Assembly (NCBI RefSeq): GCF_000498495.1 | Contig: NZ_AVCS01000009.1 | Span: 124,001-188,000, forward strand | Source of the DNA: Flavobacterium enshiense DK69 | GTDB lineage: Bacteria > Bacteroidota > Bacteroidia > Flavobacteriales > Flavobacteriaceae | DNA length: 64,000 nt | Direction: 5' to 3' | Shown here: positions 35,170 through 43,853 of the stretch, one piece after another | Numbering within the stretch: position 1 is the first letter of the stretch | How the letters are laid out: every line of letters starts with the position of its first letter | Translations under genes and position numbers: made by a program | The notes under the pieces: model-generated | Database searches by the model: none | The model's input: only the letters and a program-made list of their open reading frames with translations | What the model was told of the DNA's origin: nothing

Positions 35170-36069
35170 TTATCCGTTAACCGCTTCTACTTTGATTTCC
35201 TGATCGTGAAGCATCTCTTTTAGCATGTTTTCGATACCGCTTTTCAATGTAAATGTTGATGACGGACAACCACTGCATGCACCCTGAAGGATCACTTTTA
35301 CACGTTTTTCTTTTTCATCATATGATTGGAATGCGATGTTTCCGCCGTCTGACTGAACCGCCGGTTTTACGTATTCTTCCAAGATGTTTATGATCTGTTG
35401 TGAAATCGCATCAAGTTTGTCGAAATACGCTTCCTGTTGTTTTTCGTGGTTGGCTGTTTTTACAATTTGAGTTTCATCAATAATTGTTTTGCCTTCCTCG
35501 ATGTATGTTTTAATGAAGGAACGGATTTCCTGTGTGATTTCTATCCAGTCAGCGATTTCGTATTTGGAGATGGAAACGTAATTTTCGTCGATGAACACCT
35601 CTTTAACGAATGGGAATCTGAATAATTCTTTGGCTAATGGTGAAACGGCGCTATCGTCGATATTTTTGCATTCCACTGCCGTTTTAGTCAGCATTTTGCT
35701 GGCTACGAATTTCATTACCGATGGGTTAGGAGTGGTTTCGCTGTAAACTGTTACCGGGATTTTTTTGTTATCCGAATCTTCTGTGTTTAGTATTTTACCG
35801 CCTTTGTCAACAAACGTTTCGATTTGCTCAGCTACCAGTTCCTTCACTTCGTGCCATTCCACGATTGAAAATTTTTCGATGGCGATGAAATTTCCTGAGA
35901 TGTAAACCGTTTTTACAAACGGAAGGTAGAATAATTGTTTAGCGAGAGGAGACTGTGCGGTCTCATCTATGTTCTTGAATTCAAAATTCTGGCTTTTGGT
36001 TATGAAATCCGGGAATTCAAACTTTAATATGCTGGGATTCTGCGTTTCGCGTATGATTACTTTTTGCAT
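35170..36069 (-). CDS. NifU/Nfu family Fe-S protein with duplicated N-terminal domain
   Basis: Nfu proteins carry Fe-S clusters to client enzymes. The 299-residue product has two copies of the Nfu N-terminal domain (about 1-95 and 103-198), recognised by SPLAKQLFYLPFVKTVYISG and SPLAKELFRFPFVKEVFIDE, and then the NifU C-terminal domain (about 218-299) with the cluster-binding CSGCPSS (Cys265, Cys268) and YVKPAVQSDGGNIAFQSYDE. The usual protein has one N-terminal copy; duplication is direct from the sequence. A -7 motif (TAAATTTG, minus strand, 36087-36094) lies 18 bp upstream. Confidence 0.93.
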   Translation of the reverse strand: MQKVIIRETQNPSILKFEFPDFITKSQNFEFKNIDETAQSPLAKQLFYLPFVKTVYISGNFIAIEKFSIVEWHEVKELVAEQIETFVDKGGKILNTEDSDNKKIPVTVYSETTPNPSVMKFVASKMLTKTAVECKNIDDSAVSPLAKELFRFPFVKEVFIDENYVSISKYEIADWIEITQEIRSFIKTYIEEGKTIIDETQIVKTANHEKQQEAYFDKLDAISQQIINILEEYVKPAVQSDGGNIAFQSYDEKEKRVKVILQGACSGCPSSTFTLKSGIENMLKEMLHDQEIKVEAVNG

Positions 36070-36086
36070 GCTTTTGAGATTTTTTG

Positions 36087-36094
36087 CAAATTTA
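36087..36094 (-). promoter_or_regulatory. Putative -7 element of the Nfu gene promoter
   Basis: On the minus strand this reads TAAATTTG, 18 bp before the start codon. No -33 TTG is evident. Confidence 0.45.
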
Positions 36095-36220
36095 ACGAAG
36101 TTATATGCTATGAATAATTATATTTGATTTTTTAAGGAAAAAATTAACACATCATTTTCTGTTTTTTCACATTAATTTGTGCAAAAAATAAATCGAGTGT
36201 TTTTGTTATTCAAAAATTTA

Positions 36221-36228
36221 TATATTTG
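36221..36228 (+). promoter_or_regulatory. Putative -7 element of the PorP/SprF-family gene
   Basis: TATATTTG matches the -7 consensus, about 66 bp before the start codon, implying a fairly long leader. The nearest TTG (36203-36205) is only 15 bp away, closer than usual. Confidence 0.4.
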
Positions 36229-36293
36229 GGGGGTGTGAAAAATACCACTATTTTTTAAAACAAAACGACCCCTATTTTCAATAATAAAGAAAT

Positions 36294-37292
36294 ATGAACA
36301 TACTGAAAAATCGCTTTTTAATTTTAGCTTTATTTTTGACCCAGCTATCATTCTCACAGGAGGGACTTCCTGTTTATTCAGATTATTTATCGGATAACTA
36401 TTATTTGATTCACCCTTCTATGGCGGGAGCTTCGAACTGTGCAAAAGTAAGATTGACCGCTCGTCAGCAATGGTTTGGAGAGGCAGATGCACCAAGATTG
36501 CAAACATTAAGTTTTAATACATCTTTAGGTGATGAAGGAACTTCTGGTTTTGGAGCGATTGTGTTCAATGACCGTAACGGATACCATTCTCAAACTGGTG
36601 CCAAAGTTACATATGCGCATCATATCCGTTTTTCCGAAGGGAATGACGATTTGAATATGCTTTCTTTTGGAGCAAACGTGGGAATTATTCAGAGTAGATT
36701 GGACGAATCTGAATTTGAAGAATTTGATCCGGCTGTTGGAGGCACAAAGCAAAATTATACTTATTTCAATGTTGATTTGGGAATGTCTTATCACTTTGTT
36801 GATTTTTATGCTCATTTCACAGTGAAAAATGCGATTGAATCTAAGCGTGAAATTTATACGGATATCGAATTCGATAATCTAAGAAAATATATTGTTTCTG
36901 CAGGTTATACTTTTGGAAATGAAGAGGGGCTTTTATGGGAGCCTTCTGTAATGTTCCAGGCTTTTGAGCAAACCAAAGAGAAGTCCATTGATATAAACCT
37001 TAAGCTTTATAAGAATATGGAAGATTTTGGTAAAATCTGGGGAGGTCTGTCATACAGAAGAAGTTTCGAGGCTACTCAATTCTATGAAGGTGGTACTGTG
37101 GATGATCAAACGTTGCAATATTGGACGCCAATCGTTGGTGTAAATTACAAAAATTTCATGTTCGCTTACACATATTCTTATTTATCACAAGCTGTTAAAT
37201 TCGATAACAGTGGTTTCCACCAAATTACATTAGGATTCAACTTTAACTGTAAACGTGAGCCTTACCACTGTAACTGTCCTGCAGTAAACTAA
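36294..37292 (+). CDS. Type IX secretion system membrane protein, PorP/SprF family
   Basis: The 332-residue protein has a signal peptide ending SFSQ and the PorP/SprF pattern: GLPVYSDYLSDNYYLIHPSM AGA, then repeated barrel strands and YTYSYLSQAVKFDNSGFHQI near the C-terminus. SprF-type proteins are outer-membrane barrels needed to secrete or attach particular C-terminal-domain cargo, usually beside the cargo gene (SprB in the case of SprF). Here no large adhesin gene is adjacent, so the paralogue is an orphan. The tail CKREPYHCNCPAVN carries three cysteines, unusual for this family. A terminator follows at once. Confidence 0.88.
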   Translation: MNILKNRFLILALFLTQLSFSQEGLPVYSDYLSDNYYLIHPSMAGASNCAKVRLTARQQWFGEADAPRLQTLSFNTSLGDEGTSGFGAIVFNDRNGYHSQTGAKVTYAHHIRFSEGNDDLNMLSFGANVGIIQSRLDESEFEEFDPAVGGTKQNYTYFNVDLGMSYHFVDFYAHFTVKNAIESKREIYTDIEFDNLRKYIVSAGYTFGNEEGLLWEPSVMFQAFEQTKEKSIDINLKLYKNMEDFGKIWGGLSYRRSFEATQFYEGGTVDDQTLQYWTPIVGVNYKNFMFAYTYSYLSQAVKFDNSGFHQITLGFNFNCKREPYHCNCPAVN

Positions 37293-37306
37293 TTAAAATT
37301 TAATAT

Positions 37307-37331
37307 GTCCCGTTTATCGGGACTTTTTTTT
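37307..37331 (+). terminator. Intrinsic terminator after the PorP/SprF-family gene
   Basis: GTCCCG and CGGGAC form a 6-bp G+C-rich stem with loop TTTAT, followed by an eight-T run. Confidence 0.85.
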
Positions 37332-37339
37332 GATATATT

Positions 37340-37861
37340 ATGGCATTGATTAAAGAAGTCAGAGGAAAATATCCTCAAATACCGGAGGATTGTTATGTAG
37401 CGGAAAATGCTACTATAGTTGGTGATGTTACTTTAGGGGCGTCTTGCAGTATTTGGTTTAATGCTGTTGTACGCGGCGATGTTAACTCGATTACCATTGG
37501 AAATAAAGTGAATATCCAGGATGGAGCTGTAATTCATTGTACTTATCAAAAGCACCCAACTGTTATAGGGAATAATGTTTCCATCGGTCATAATGCTATT
37601 GTTCATGGTTGTACGGTGCATGATAATGTGTTGATTGGAATGGGAGCCATTGTTATGGATAATTGTGTTATCAATAGCAATACGATCATTGGCGCAGGAT
37701 CTGTCGTTACACAAAATACTGTAGTTGAATCCGGGGCGATTTACGCGGGAATCCCTGCAAAGAAGGTGAAAGATATCAATGCGTCTGATTTCGCAGGAGA
37801 AATCGAACGTATATCGAATAATTACGTTATGTATTCCAGTTGGTTTAAAGAGGAGAATTAA
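37340..37861 (+). CDS. Gamma-class carbonic anhydrase family protein
   Basis: The 173-residue left-handed beta-helix protein has hexapeptide repeats and the three metal-ligand histidines of gamma carbonic anhydrases: His66 (VIHCTYQ), His84 and His89 (SIGHNAIVHGC). The YrdA/CaiE-like subfamily matches best, in which carbonic anhydrase activity is not always shown. The start codon is 9 bp after the T-run of the preceding terminator. The stop overlaps the convergent murI stop by 3 bp. Confidence 0.9.
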   Translation: MALIKEVRGKYPQIPEDCYVAENATIVGDVTLGASCSIWFNAVVRGDVNSITIGNKVNIQDGAVIHCTYQKHPTVIGNNVSIGHNAIVHGCTVHDNVLIGMGAIVMDNCVINSNTIIGAGSVVTQNTVVESGAIYAGIPAKKVKDINASDFAGEIERISNNYVMYSSWFKEEN

Positions 37862-38637
37862 AAATCCTTTTCAAATACATTTTCGGTGAATCCAAGTATG
37901 TCTTTAAGAACCTTTGAATCACTGTTGCAATAGAAAATCTGCTTTTTAGTTTCATCGAAGCTATTTAGCAGATTGTTTTTTATTAGGATGTTCTGGGTTT
38001 GCTTAGCCACTGCTTGTCCTGAATCAATTATTTTGATATGGTCCGGTAGGATCTTTTTGATTTGAGGAATCAGGTAGGGGTAATGGGTGCATCCTAAAAC
38101 CAAATAGTCTATGTTGGCTGCAATCATTGGTTTGAGATACTCTTCCAAAAGTGTTGTCATTTCAGGCGAGTTTATTTTACCTTCCTCTACTAACTGAACA
38201 AGCCCATGTCCGATTTGTTCAATAATTTTTACGTTGGAGTAGGAGGCAACCGCTTTGCTGAAAAGTTCGCTGTTAATGGTTCCTTTGGTGGCTAAAATAC
38301 CGATGGTTTGTGTCTGCGATTGATTTGCGGCAGGTTTAATGGCCGGTTCTATTCCTATGAATGGTACATTGTATTTGGCGCGCAGTTCTTTAATAGCATT
38401 TGTTGTGGCTGTATTGCAGGCAACTACAATTATTTTGCATCCGAGTTCTAACAGAATGTCTGTGTTTTTACAGCTTAATTCGATTATTTCCTCCTTCGGG
38501 CGTTGCCCGTAAGGCGCGTTTTTGCTGTCTGCAAGGTAAATAGTGTTTTCGTTGGGCAAAAGAGCGTGAATTTCTTTCCAGATGGAAGTTCCTCCTATGC
38601 CTGAGTCGAAGATGCCTATGGGGTTGTTACTGCTCAT
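37858..38637 (-). CDS. murI: Glutamate racemase
   Basis: MurI makes D-glutamate for peptidoglycan. The 259-residue protein has the N-terminal IGIFDSGIGG (Asp11) and the two catalytic cysteines: Cys74 in VVACNTATTNA and Cys183 in LGCTHYPYLI, plus APYGQRPKEEI. It lies downstream of the Skp/BamA operon on the same strand, but a strong terminator separates them, so murI probably has its own promoter. Confidence 0.96.
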   Translation of the reverse strand: MSSNNPIGIFDSGIGGTSIWKEIHALLPNENTIYLADSKNAPYGQRPKEEIIELSCKNTDILLELGCKIIVVACNTATTNAIKELRAKYNVPFIGIEPAIKPAANQSQTQTIGILATKGTINSELFSKAVASYSNVKIIEQIGHGLVQLVEEGKINSPEMTTLLEEYLKPMIAANIDYLVLGCTHYPYLIPQIKKILPDHIKIIDSGQAVAKQTQNILIKNNLLNSFDETKKQIFYCNSDSKVLKDILGFTENVFEKDF

Positions 38638-38648
38638 AAAACAAATGT

Positions 38649-38680
38649 AAAAAAAAACTGCTCTAACTTGAGAGCAGTTT
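38649..38680 (-). terminator. Terminator of the bamA-skp operon, leftward
   Basis: On the minus strand AAACTGCTCT pairs with AGAGCAGTTT around a 6-nt loop and runs into nine T residues. It separates the OmpH genes from murI. Confidence 0.85.
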
Positions 38681-38701
38681 GTTGTATTTAGGAAAATTTT
38701 A

Positions 38702-39211
38702 TTAGAACCCTAATTCTTTTTTAACATCCGTCAATAAGCTTGGACCGTCTGCTACGATAACACCACTACCTGGAGTTGCATCAAGCACATATTGGAAACC
38801 TTTAGCTTTAGCTACTTTTTGAATAGCGGCTTTAGCTTTGTCCATGATTGGTTTTACAAGGTCCATTTCTTTTTGCTGTAACTCTTTCTGAGCAGTATCT
38901 CTGTATTGCTGGATGCGTTGTCCCATATCCTGCATTTCTTTTGCGCGGGTTTCGTTTACAGCCTCAGTTACTGTTGTAGCTTCTGATTCGTATTTTTTCA
39001 TTTTATTTTGGTACTCAGTTACCATGGTTTTGTATTCGTTGTCATAAGTCTCGCTTATTTTCTTAACCTGAGCCTGAGCAGTTTTCATTTCCGGCATGTT
39101 AGTCATTAGCTCCTGAACATCGATATGAGCTACTTTTGCTTGTGCTGTAATGGTTTGGTTTGCACCGATGAATAGTGCTGCAGCGATAAGTAAAGTTTTT
39201 AATTGTTTCAT
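38702..39211 (-). CDS. OmpH/Skp-like periplasmic chaperone (short)
   Basis: Skp/OmpH proteins hold unfolded outer-membrane proteins on their way to BamA. The 169-residue product has a signal peptide ending TITAQ, the start of the Skp core AKVAHIDVQELMTNMPEM, a long coiled-coil middle (about 45-115), and the conserved FQYVLDATPGSGVIVADG end. It is the last gene of the leftward operon and follows a longer paralogue by 24 bp. Confidence 0.93.
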   Translation of the reverse strand: MKQLKTLLIAAALFIGANQTITAQAKVAHIDVQELMTNMPEMKTAQAQVKKISETYDNEYKTMVTEYQNKMKKYESEATTVTEAVNETRAKEMQDMGQRIQQYRDTAQKELQQKEMDLVKPIMDKAKAAIQKVAKAKGFQYVLDATPGSGVIVADGPSLLTDVKKELGF

Positions 39212-39235
39212 TGTTAGAATAGTTATTAGTAATTT

Positions 39236-40408
39236 TTAATTTTTGTTTTGTTCTGTTTTATTTTCCTCTGTTTTGTTTTCTGCAGGTTTGCTTTCTCCTG
39301 TTTTGTTTTCTTCAGCTTTTGTTTTGTTTTCTTCAGCTTTCTTTTTTAAGGCTTCTTCTCTTTCTTTTTTGGCTTTTTCTCTGTCTTCTATAATTTTTTT
39401 ACGTTTTTCTTCCAGTATTTTTTTTCTTTCTTCCAAAAGTTTCTGGCGCTCTTCAGCGGCTGTTTTCTTTTTTGCTTCGGCTTCCGCTTTTTTGTCGGTG
39501 TTTATTTCAGACTGTGTTTTTTCTTTTGGCTTTTCTTCTGAAGCTTTTTCTTCTACTGTTTTTCCATCAGCAGGTTTTTCCTCAGCAGTTTTTCCGTCTT
39601 TTGAATCCGGAGCCTTCCCGTCAGGGGTGTCTGTCGCAGGTTCTGTTGTTGTTTTTCCCTGTTTCTTTTTTCTTTCTTCTAAAAGTTGTTTTCTTTTTTC
39701 TTCAGCTTCTTTTTTCTTTTGATCGATAGCCTGTTTTCTTTCTTCTATAAGTTTTTCACGAGCCGCTTTTTTCTCGTCTAATTTTTTCTGTCTTTCTATC
39801 TGATCCGGATTTTCGGCTGCCATATCATCTAAAGCATCCTGTTTTTCCTGCTCCTTTATTTGTTTTTTAGACATTTGCTCTTTCTTCTGAGCACGCATTA
39901 AAGTTCGCAACACTCGGTCGCTTAAGTCGAATCGCTGATTGGCAAACAGCATGGTTAAATCCGATGACTTGTCGAATATAAAATCATATTTCTGAGCCGT
40001 AGCTATATCTTGTACCGCTGTAAAAACCTGATCCTGTATTGGCTTAATCAAGGTAGCTTTCTGAATCATTAAGTCACCATTAGGGCCAAATCTTTTTTGC
40101 TGGTATTCCAACAATTCTTTTTCAAGGAAAGCAATCGCTTCTTCTCTTTCCGCGATCAGCTCTTTGGTTAAAAGAACTTTTTCGGTATTTAAATTGTCTT
40201 TCAGTTTGTTTATCTCAGTCTTCTTAACTTCAATTTCCTGTTTCCAGGTTTGTGCTTTCTGTTCCAACTGGTTTTTGGCTTCGGCATATTCCGGAGCTTT
40301 CTCCAAAATATAATCCATATCAATATAACCTACCTTCACGCCTTTGCTTTGGGCGTTTGCAGTTAAAAAAGCGAAGCTTACAAGTACAAGTAAAAAATGT
40401 TTTCTCAT
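39236..40408 (-). CDS. OmpH/Skp-like chaperone with a long Lys/Glu-rich tail
   Basis: The first about 190 residues are a Skp/OmpH domain: signal peptide (TANAQ), VKVGYIDMDYILEKAPEY, a coiled coil and YDFIFDKSSDLTMLFANQRF. The rest, about residues 200-390, is a low-complexity charged tail of Lys, Glu, Ala and Gln with motifs such as KKEAEEKRKQLLEERKK and the near-repeats AEENKTGESKPAENKTEENK at the end. Skp is normally about 170 residues. I chose the start at 40408 because it opens the signal peptide. The gene lies 38 bp after bamA. The tail may be a long helix or disordered linker. Confidence 0.9.
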   Translation of the reverse strand: MRKHFLLVLVSFAFLTANAQSKGVKVGYIDMDYILEKAPEYAEAKNQLEQKAQTWKQEIEVKKTEINKLKDNLNTEKVLLTKELIAEREEAIAFLEKELLEYQQKRFGPNGDLMIQKATLIKPIQDQVFTAVQDIATAQKYDFIFDKSSDLTMLFANQRFDLSDRVLRTLMRAQKKEQMSKKQIKEQEKQDALDDMAAENPDQIERQKKLDEKKAAREKLIEERKQAIDQKKKEAEEKRKQLLEERKKKQGKTTTEPATDTPDGKAPDSKDGKTAEEKPADGKTVEEKASEEKPKEKTQSEINTDKKAEAEAKKKTAAEERQKLLEERKKILEEKRKKIIEDREKAKKEREEALKKKAEENKTKAEENKTGESKPAENKTEENKTEQNKN

Positions 40409-40446
40409 AATGTTGATAAAGTTAATTTCAACTATCATGCCAAACT

Positions 40447-43104
40447 TTAAAACTGTTGGCCAATGATGAAATGGGTTTGCCATCCGCTTTTTTGGGTTTG
40501 TCCCGGAATAGCATCAAATCCGTGAGCAAAATCAATACCCAATAAACCGAAGGCCGGCATAAATACTCTCAAACCAACTCCTGCTGATCGTTTTAAAGAA
40601 AATGGCGTATAGTTCTTAAACGAATCAAAGGATGCACCTGCTTCTGCGAAGGTGAGGGCGTAAATGGATGCCGACTGTGCTAAAGTTATCGGATAACGTA
40701 ATTCTAATGAAAACTTATTAAACACGGTCGCTCCAACCTGTTGTCCATATTTCGGACCTGGTTCTTCAATAATAGGGGCTAAGGACTGATTCGGATATCC
40801 TCTCAACTGAATCACCTCGCGGCCATCCATAGAGAAGTTCGCCAAACCGTCACCTCCTAAATAAAAACGTTCGAAAGGTACGAGGCCTCTTTCCTGGTTA
40901 TAAGCACCAAGGAATCCGAATTCTCCTAAGGTACGTAAAACTAATTTTTCATACACTTTAGTATACCAGTCGGCTTTAAATTTTATTTTATAATATTCTA
41001 ACCATTTGAAACGAATCTGATCCACTTTGGCCTGATCTGGGGCAGCTTGCGTGTAATCGGTACTTGGATTGCCTTGGCTGTCTAAAATTTGGTTTCCGTC
41101 CTCATCCAAATAGACTCCGTCTGCATTCTTTAATTTATTTTCCTCTAAATTACCTAAATTTCCGTAATCTACACCATTAAAAAGTGAATATGGAAGAGTA
41201 AATTTACCTGTAAGAGTAAATTCCGAACCATAAGTTGGGTAAATTGGGTTAAAACCTTTACTGTTTCTTGATAGTGCTACGGTATAGGTTAAGTTTCTTG
41301 AATCCCCATTACCAAAGGTAAAAAGACCATTAAAATAGTTATGTAGGTTATAGTACTGGAAGGATACCGATTGCGATAAAATAAAGTAATCATCCGGCAC
41401 CGTTAATTTTTTAGCCATACCCACTGAAATTGCAGAAATGGTAAAGCTTTGTTCTTTCGTTACATCGCGTGTTGAATAGTTGTACAGATATTGTTTACTA
41501 TGAGATAGGGAAGTTGAAAAACTTACCGGTTTCTTACCTCCCAACCAAGGCTCTGTAAACGATAAGCTGTACGTTTGGAAATAGGAACTACCTTGTAAAC
41601 GCAGTGCCATTTTTTGACCATCCCCCATAGGAAGTGGTTTGTAAGCCTCTTTGTTGAATAGGTTTCTTATGGAGAAGTTGTTAAAGGAAAGCCCTAGGGT
41701 TCCGATAAAGCCACCTCCGCCGTAACCACCTTGTAATTCTACCTGGCTTGATCCTTTTTCAGCTACATTGTAATTGATATCTACAGTTCCGTCGGCTCCA
41801 TTCGGTTTAACATCAGGTTTGAGCGCCTCCGGGTCAAAAAAGCCCAACTGACCTAGCTCGCGGATGCTTCGGATAACATTGTCCTTGCTCCATTTTTGAC
41901 CTGGCTTGGTACGTAGTTCACGGTAAATAACATGGTCATTCGTTCTGTCGTTTCCGGTAATGGTAACTTTGTTGAAATAGGCAATAGGTCCTTCTGTGAT
42001 TCGAATTTCAAAGTCGATAGTGTCGTTAGCCGTTTTTACTTCAACTGCATTTATGTTCGAGAATAAATAACCGTTGTTTTGGTATTCGTTTGTAAGATCT
42101 TCTCCGTCCGGTCTTGATTTATCGGCAATACGTTCCTGAAGCAATTTTCCGTTATAAACATCACCTTTTTTGATGCCTAATATTTGTTCAAGATGTTGGT
42201 TGTTGTATACCGTATTTCCTAAAAATCGGATGTCGCCAAAATAATATTTTTTCCCTTCTTCAAGTTTGATCTTGATGTCGACTGTATTTTTTTTCTTGTC
42301 GTAAGTTACCGTTTCATCAGTGATTCTTGCATCGCGGTATCCATTTTCCTTGTACTCGTCTATAACGGCAACCAAATCCTCGTTGTATTTGTCTTTGATG
42401 AATTTGGAAGATTTGTAGATGCGCATAGGATTCCAAATACTTTTTTCTTTAGTATTTGATAGCGTTCTTTTAAGTTTAGGTGTTGTGAATTCGGAGTTGC
42501 CTTCGAATACGATATTTTTGATTTTTACTTTTTTTCCGCGGTCAACATTAACCACCATGTTTACCTTGTTTTCGGTAGAATCGGGAATAGTGTTGATAGT
42601 TACTTTTGTATTGTAATAACCGTCTTTTTTGTATTTGTTTTCGATGTAATTTTTGGTGGTTGTCAAAAGATTTTCATTGACAACTTTATCTTTTTTAAGG
42701 TCGTTGTCTTTGATTAAATCGTCTACCTTTCCCTTTTTTACTCCCTGAAATTTGACTTCGTTTAGTTTTGGTAATTCGTTGATATTTAACTCTAGAAATA
42801 TGCTGTCGTTCTGAATTTTTTCGACATAAAAGTTGATGTCATTGAAAAGGCCTAATTTCCAAAGTTTTTTAATGGCACTGCTGATTTCATCACCGGGAAC
42901 GGTAATGGTTTCTCCTTTTTCCAGACCTGAAAATGTAACGATTGTCTGTTGGTTGTAGGTTATTTTACCGGTTACATCAACATTGGCAAGAACGTATTTT
43001 TTCCCAGCTTCGGGTGTGTTGTTATCTTGATCTTGAGCGTTTACAGTGGAAATACTTCCTAAAAATATAATTGCAAAAACTAGTCTTATAGTTTTTTGAA
43101 ACAT
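40447..43104 (-). CDS. bamA: Outer-membrane protein assembly factor BamA
   Basis: BamA inserts beta-barrel proteins in the outer membrane. From the ATG at 43104 the product is 885 residues with a signal peptide ending TVNAQ; the frame continues upstream into uppS but lacks a sensible start there. Five POTRA domains (about 35-445) are followed by the barrel with the conserved FGLLGIDFAHGFD and RSAGVGLRVFMPAFG segments, ending IIGQQF. The DUF KYYFGDIRFLGNTVYNNQ segment is a typical POTRA. It is 7 bp after uppS and precedes two Skp genes, an arrangement I recall from Porphyromonas as well. Confidence 0.96.
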   Translation of the reverse strand: MFQKTIRLVFAIIFLGSISTVNAQDQDNNTPEAGKKYVLANVDVTGKITYNQQTIVTFSGLEKGETITVPGDEISSAIKKLWKLGLFNDINFYVEKIQNDSIFLELNINELPKLNEVKFQGVKKGKVDDLIKDNDLKKDKVVNENLLTTTKNYIENKYKKDGYYNTKVTINTIPDSTENKVNMVVNVDRGKKVKIKNIVFEGNSEFTTPKLKRTLSNTKEKSIWNPMRIYKSSKFIKDKYNEDLVAVIDEYKENGYRDARITDETVTYDKKKNTVDIKIKLEEGKKYYFGDIRFLGNTVYNNQHLEQILGIKKGDVYNGKLLQERIADKSRPDGEDLTNEYQNNGYLFSNINAVEVKTANDTIDFEIRITEGPIAYFNKVTITGNDRTNDHVIYRELRTKPGQKWSKDNVIRSIRELGQLGFFDPEALKPDVKPNGADGTVDINYNVAEKGSSQVELQGGYGGGGFIGTLGLSFNNFSIRNLFNKEAYKPLPMGDGQKMALRLQGSSYFQTYSLSFTEPWLGGKKPVSFSTSLSHSKQYLYNYSTRDVTKEQSFTISAISVGMAKKLTVPDDYFILSQSVSFQYYNLHNYFNGLFTFGNGDSRNLTYTVALSRNSKGFNPIYPTYGSEFTLTGKFTLPYSLFNGVDYGNLGNLEENKLKNADGVYLDEDGNQILDSQGNPSTDYTQAAPDQAKVDQIRFKWLEYYKIKFKADWYTKVYEKLVLRTLGEFGFLGAYNQERGLVPFERFYLGGDGLANFSMDGREVIQLRGYPNQSLAPIIEEPGPKYGQQVGATVFNKFSLELRYPITLAQSASIYALTFAEAGASFDSFKNYTPFSLKRSAGVGLRVFMPAFGLLGIDFAHGFDAIPGQTQKSGWQTHFIIGQQF

Positions 43105-43111
43105 TCTGAAA

Positions 43112-43852
43112 TTATTTAATTTGTTCACTTGTTTTTCCAAATCTTCGTTCTCTTTTTTGATAACTGATAATCGCGTCATATAAGTCTTTTTCTCTAAAGT
43201 CAGGCCATAATACATCAGTAAAATAGAACTCAGCGTAAGCAATTTGCCACAACAAAAAGTTGCTGATGCGGTGCTCACCACTAGTTCTAATTACTAGATC
43301 TACATCGGGTAGATCATGCGTGTAAAGATGCTGATTAATAATCGATTCATCAATATCGGTTATCGAAATTATGTTATTTTTAACTTTATCGCTGATGTTT
43401 CTTACAGCTCTCATGATTTCTTCACGGGAGCCATAACTTAAAGCAAGCGTTAAAGTCATTCGTTTGTTGTCTTTTGTTTTCTCGATTACGTCAAGTAATT
43501 CTTTCTTTACCGAAGCGGGAAGACTATCGAGATTTCCGATGGAATTCAAGCGGATGTCGTTCTTGGCAAGTGTTTTCAGTTCTCCCTTTAAAGAAGAAAT
43601 TAAAAGTTTCATCAATGCTTCAACTTCTAATTTTGGTCGGTTCCAGTTTTCAGTTGAAAAGGCATAAAGGGTTAGGTTTTCGATGCCTAATTTGGCACAG
43701 CTTTCCACCACGGCACGAACCGATTTTGTTCCGCTTTCATGGCCAAAAGCGCGAAGCATTCCTTTTTGTTTTGCCCAACGTCCGTTCCCGTCCATGATTA
43801 TGGCCAGGTGTTTGGGTAAATTATCTTTGTTTATATTTTCCGGTAAACTCAT
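43112..43852 (-). CDS. uppS: Isoprenyl transferase (undecaprenyl diphosphate synthase)
   Basis: UppS adds eight isoprene units to farnesyl diphosphate to make the lipid carrier of cell-wall synthesis. The 246-residue product starts at 43852 with HLAIIMDGNGRWAKQKGMLR holding the catalytic Asp21, and later RTSGEHRISNFLLWQIAYAE and FTDVLWPDF. An ATG 11 codons upstream would overlap the previous gene. It lies between the PorG-like gene (1 bp gap) and bamA (7 bp), so the three are cotranscribed. Confidence 0.96.
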   Translation of the reverse strand: MSLPENINKDNLPKHLAIIMDGNGRWAKQKGMLRAFGHESGTKSVRAVVESCAKLGIENLTLYAFSTENWNRPKLEVEALMKLLISSLKGELKTLAKNDIRLNSIGNLDSLPASVKKELLDVIEKTKDNKRMTLTLALSYGSREEIMRAVRNISDKVKNNIISITDIDESIINQHLYTHDLPDVDLVIRTSGEHRISNFLLWQIAYAEFYFTDVLWPDFREKDLYDAIISYQKRERRFGKTSEQIK

Positions 43853-43853
43853 T

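Noticed and set aside
39240-39360. Periodic near-repeats that could suggest a CRISPR or tandem array
   Set aside because: They are short codon-level repeats in the coding sequence of a charged protein tail, without regular spacers.
39243-39722. A 159-codon plus-strand frame rich in Ser, Phe and Leu
   Set aside because: It is the antisense of the Lys/Glu-rich tail of the Skp-like gene; the low-complexity tail leaves the other strand free of stops.
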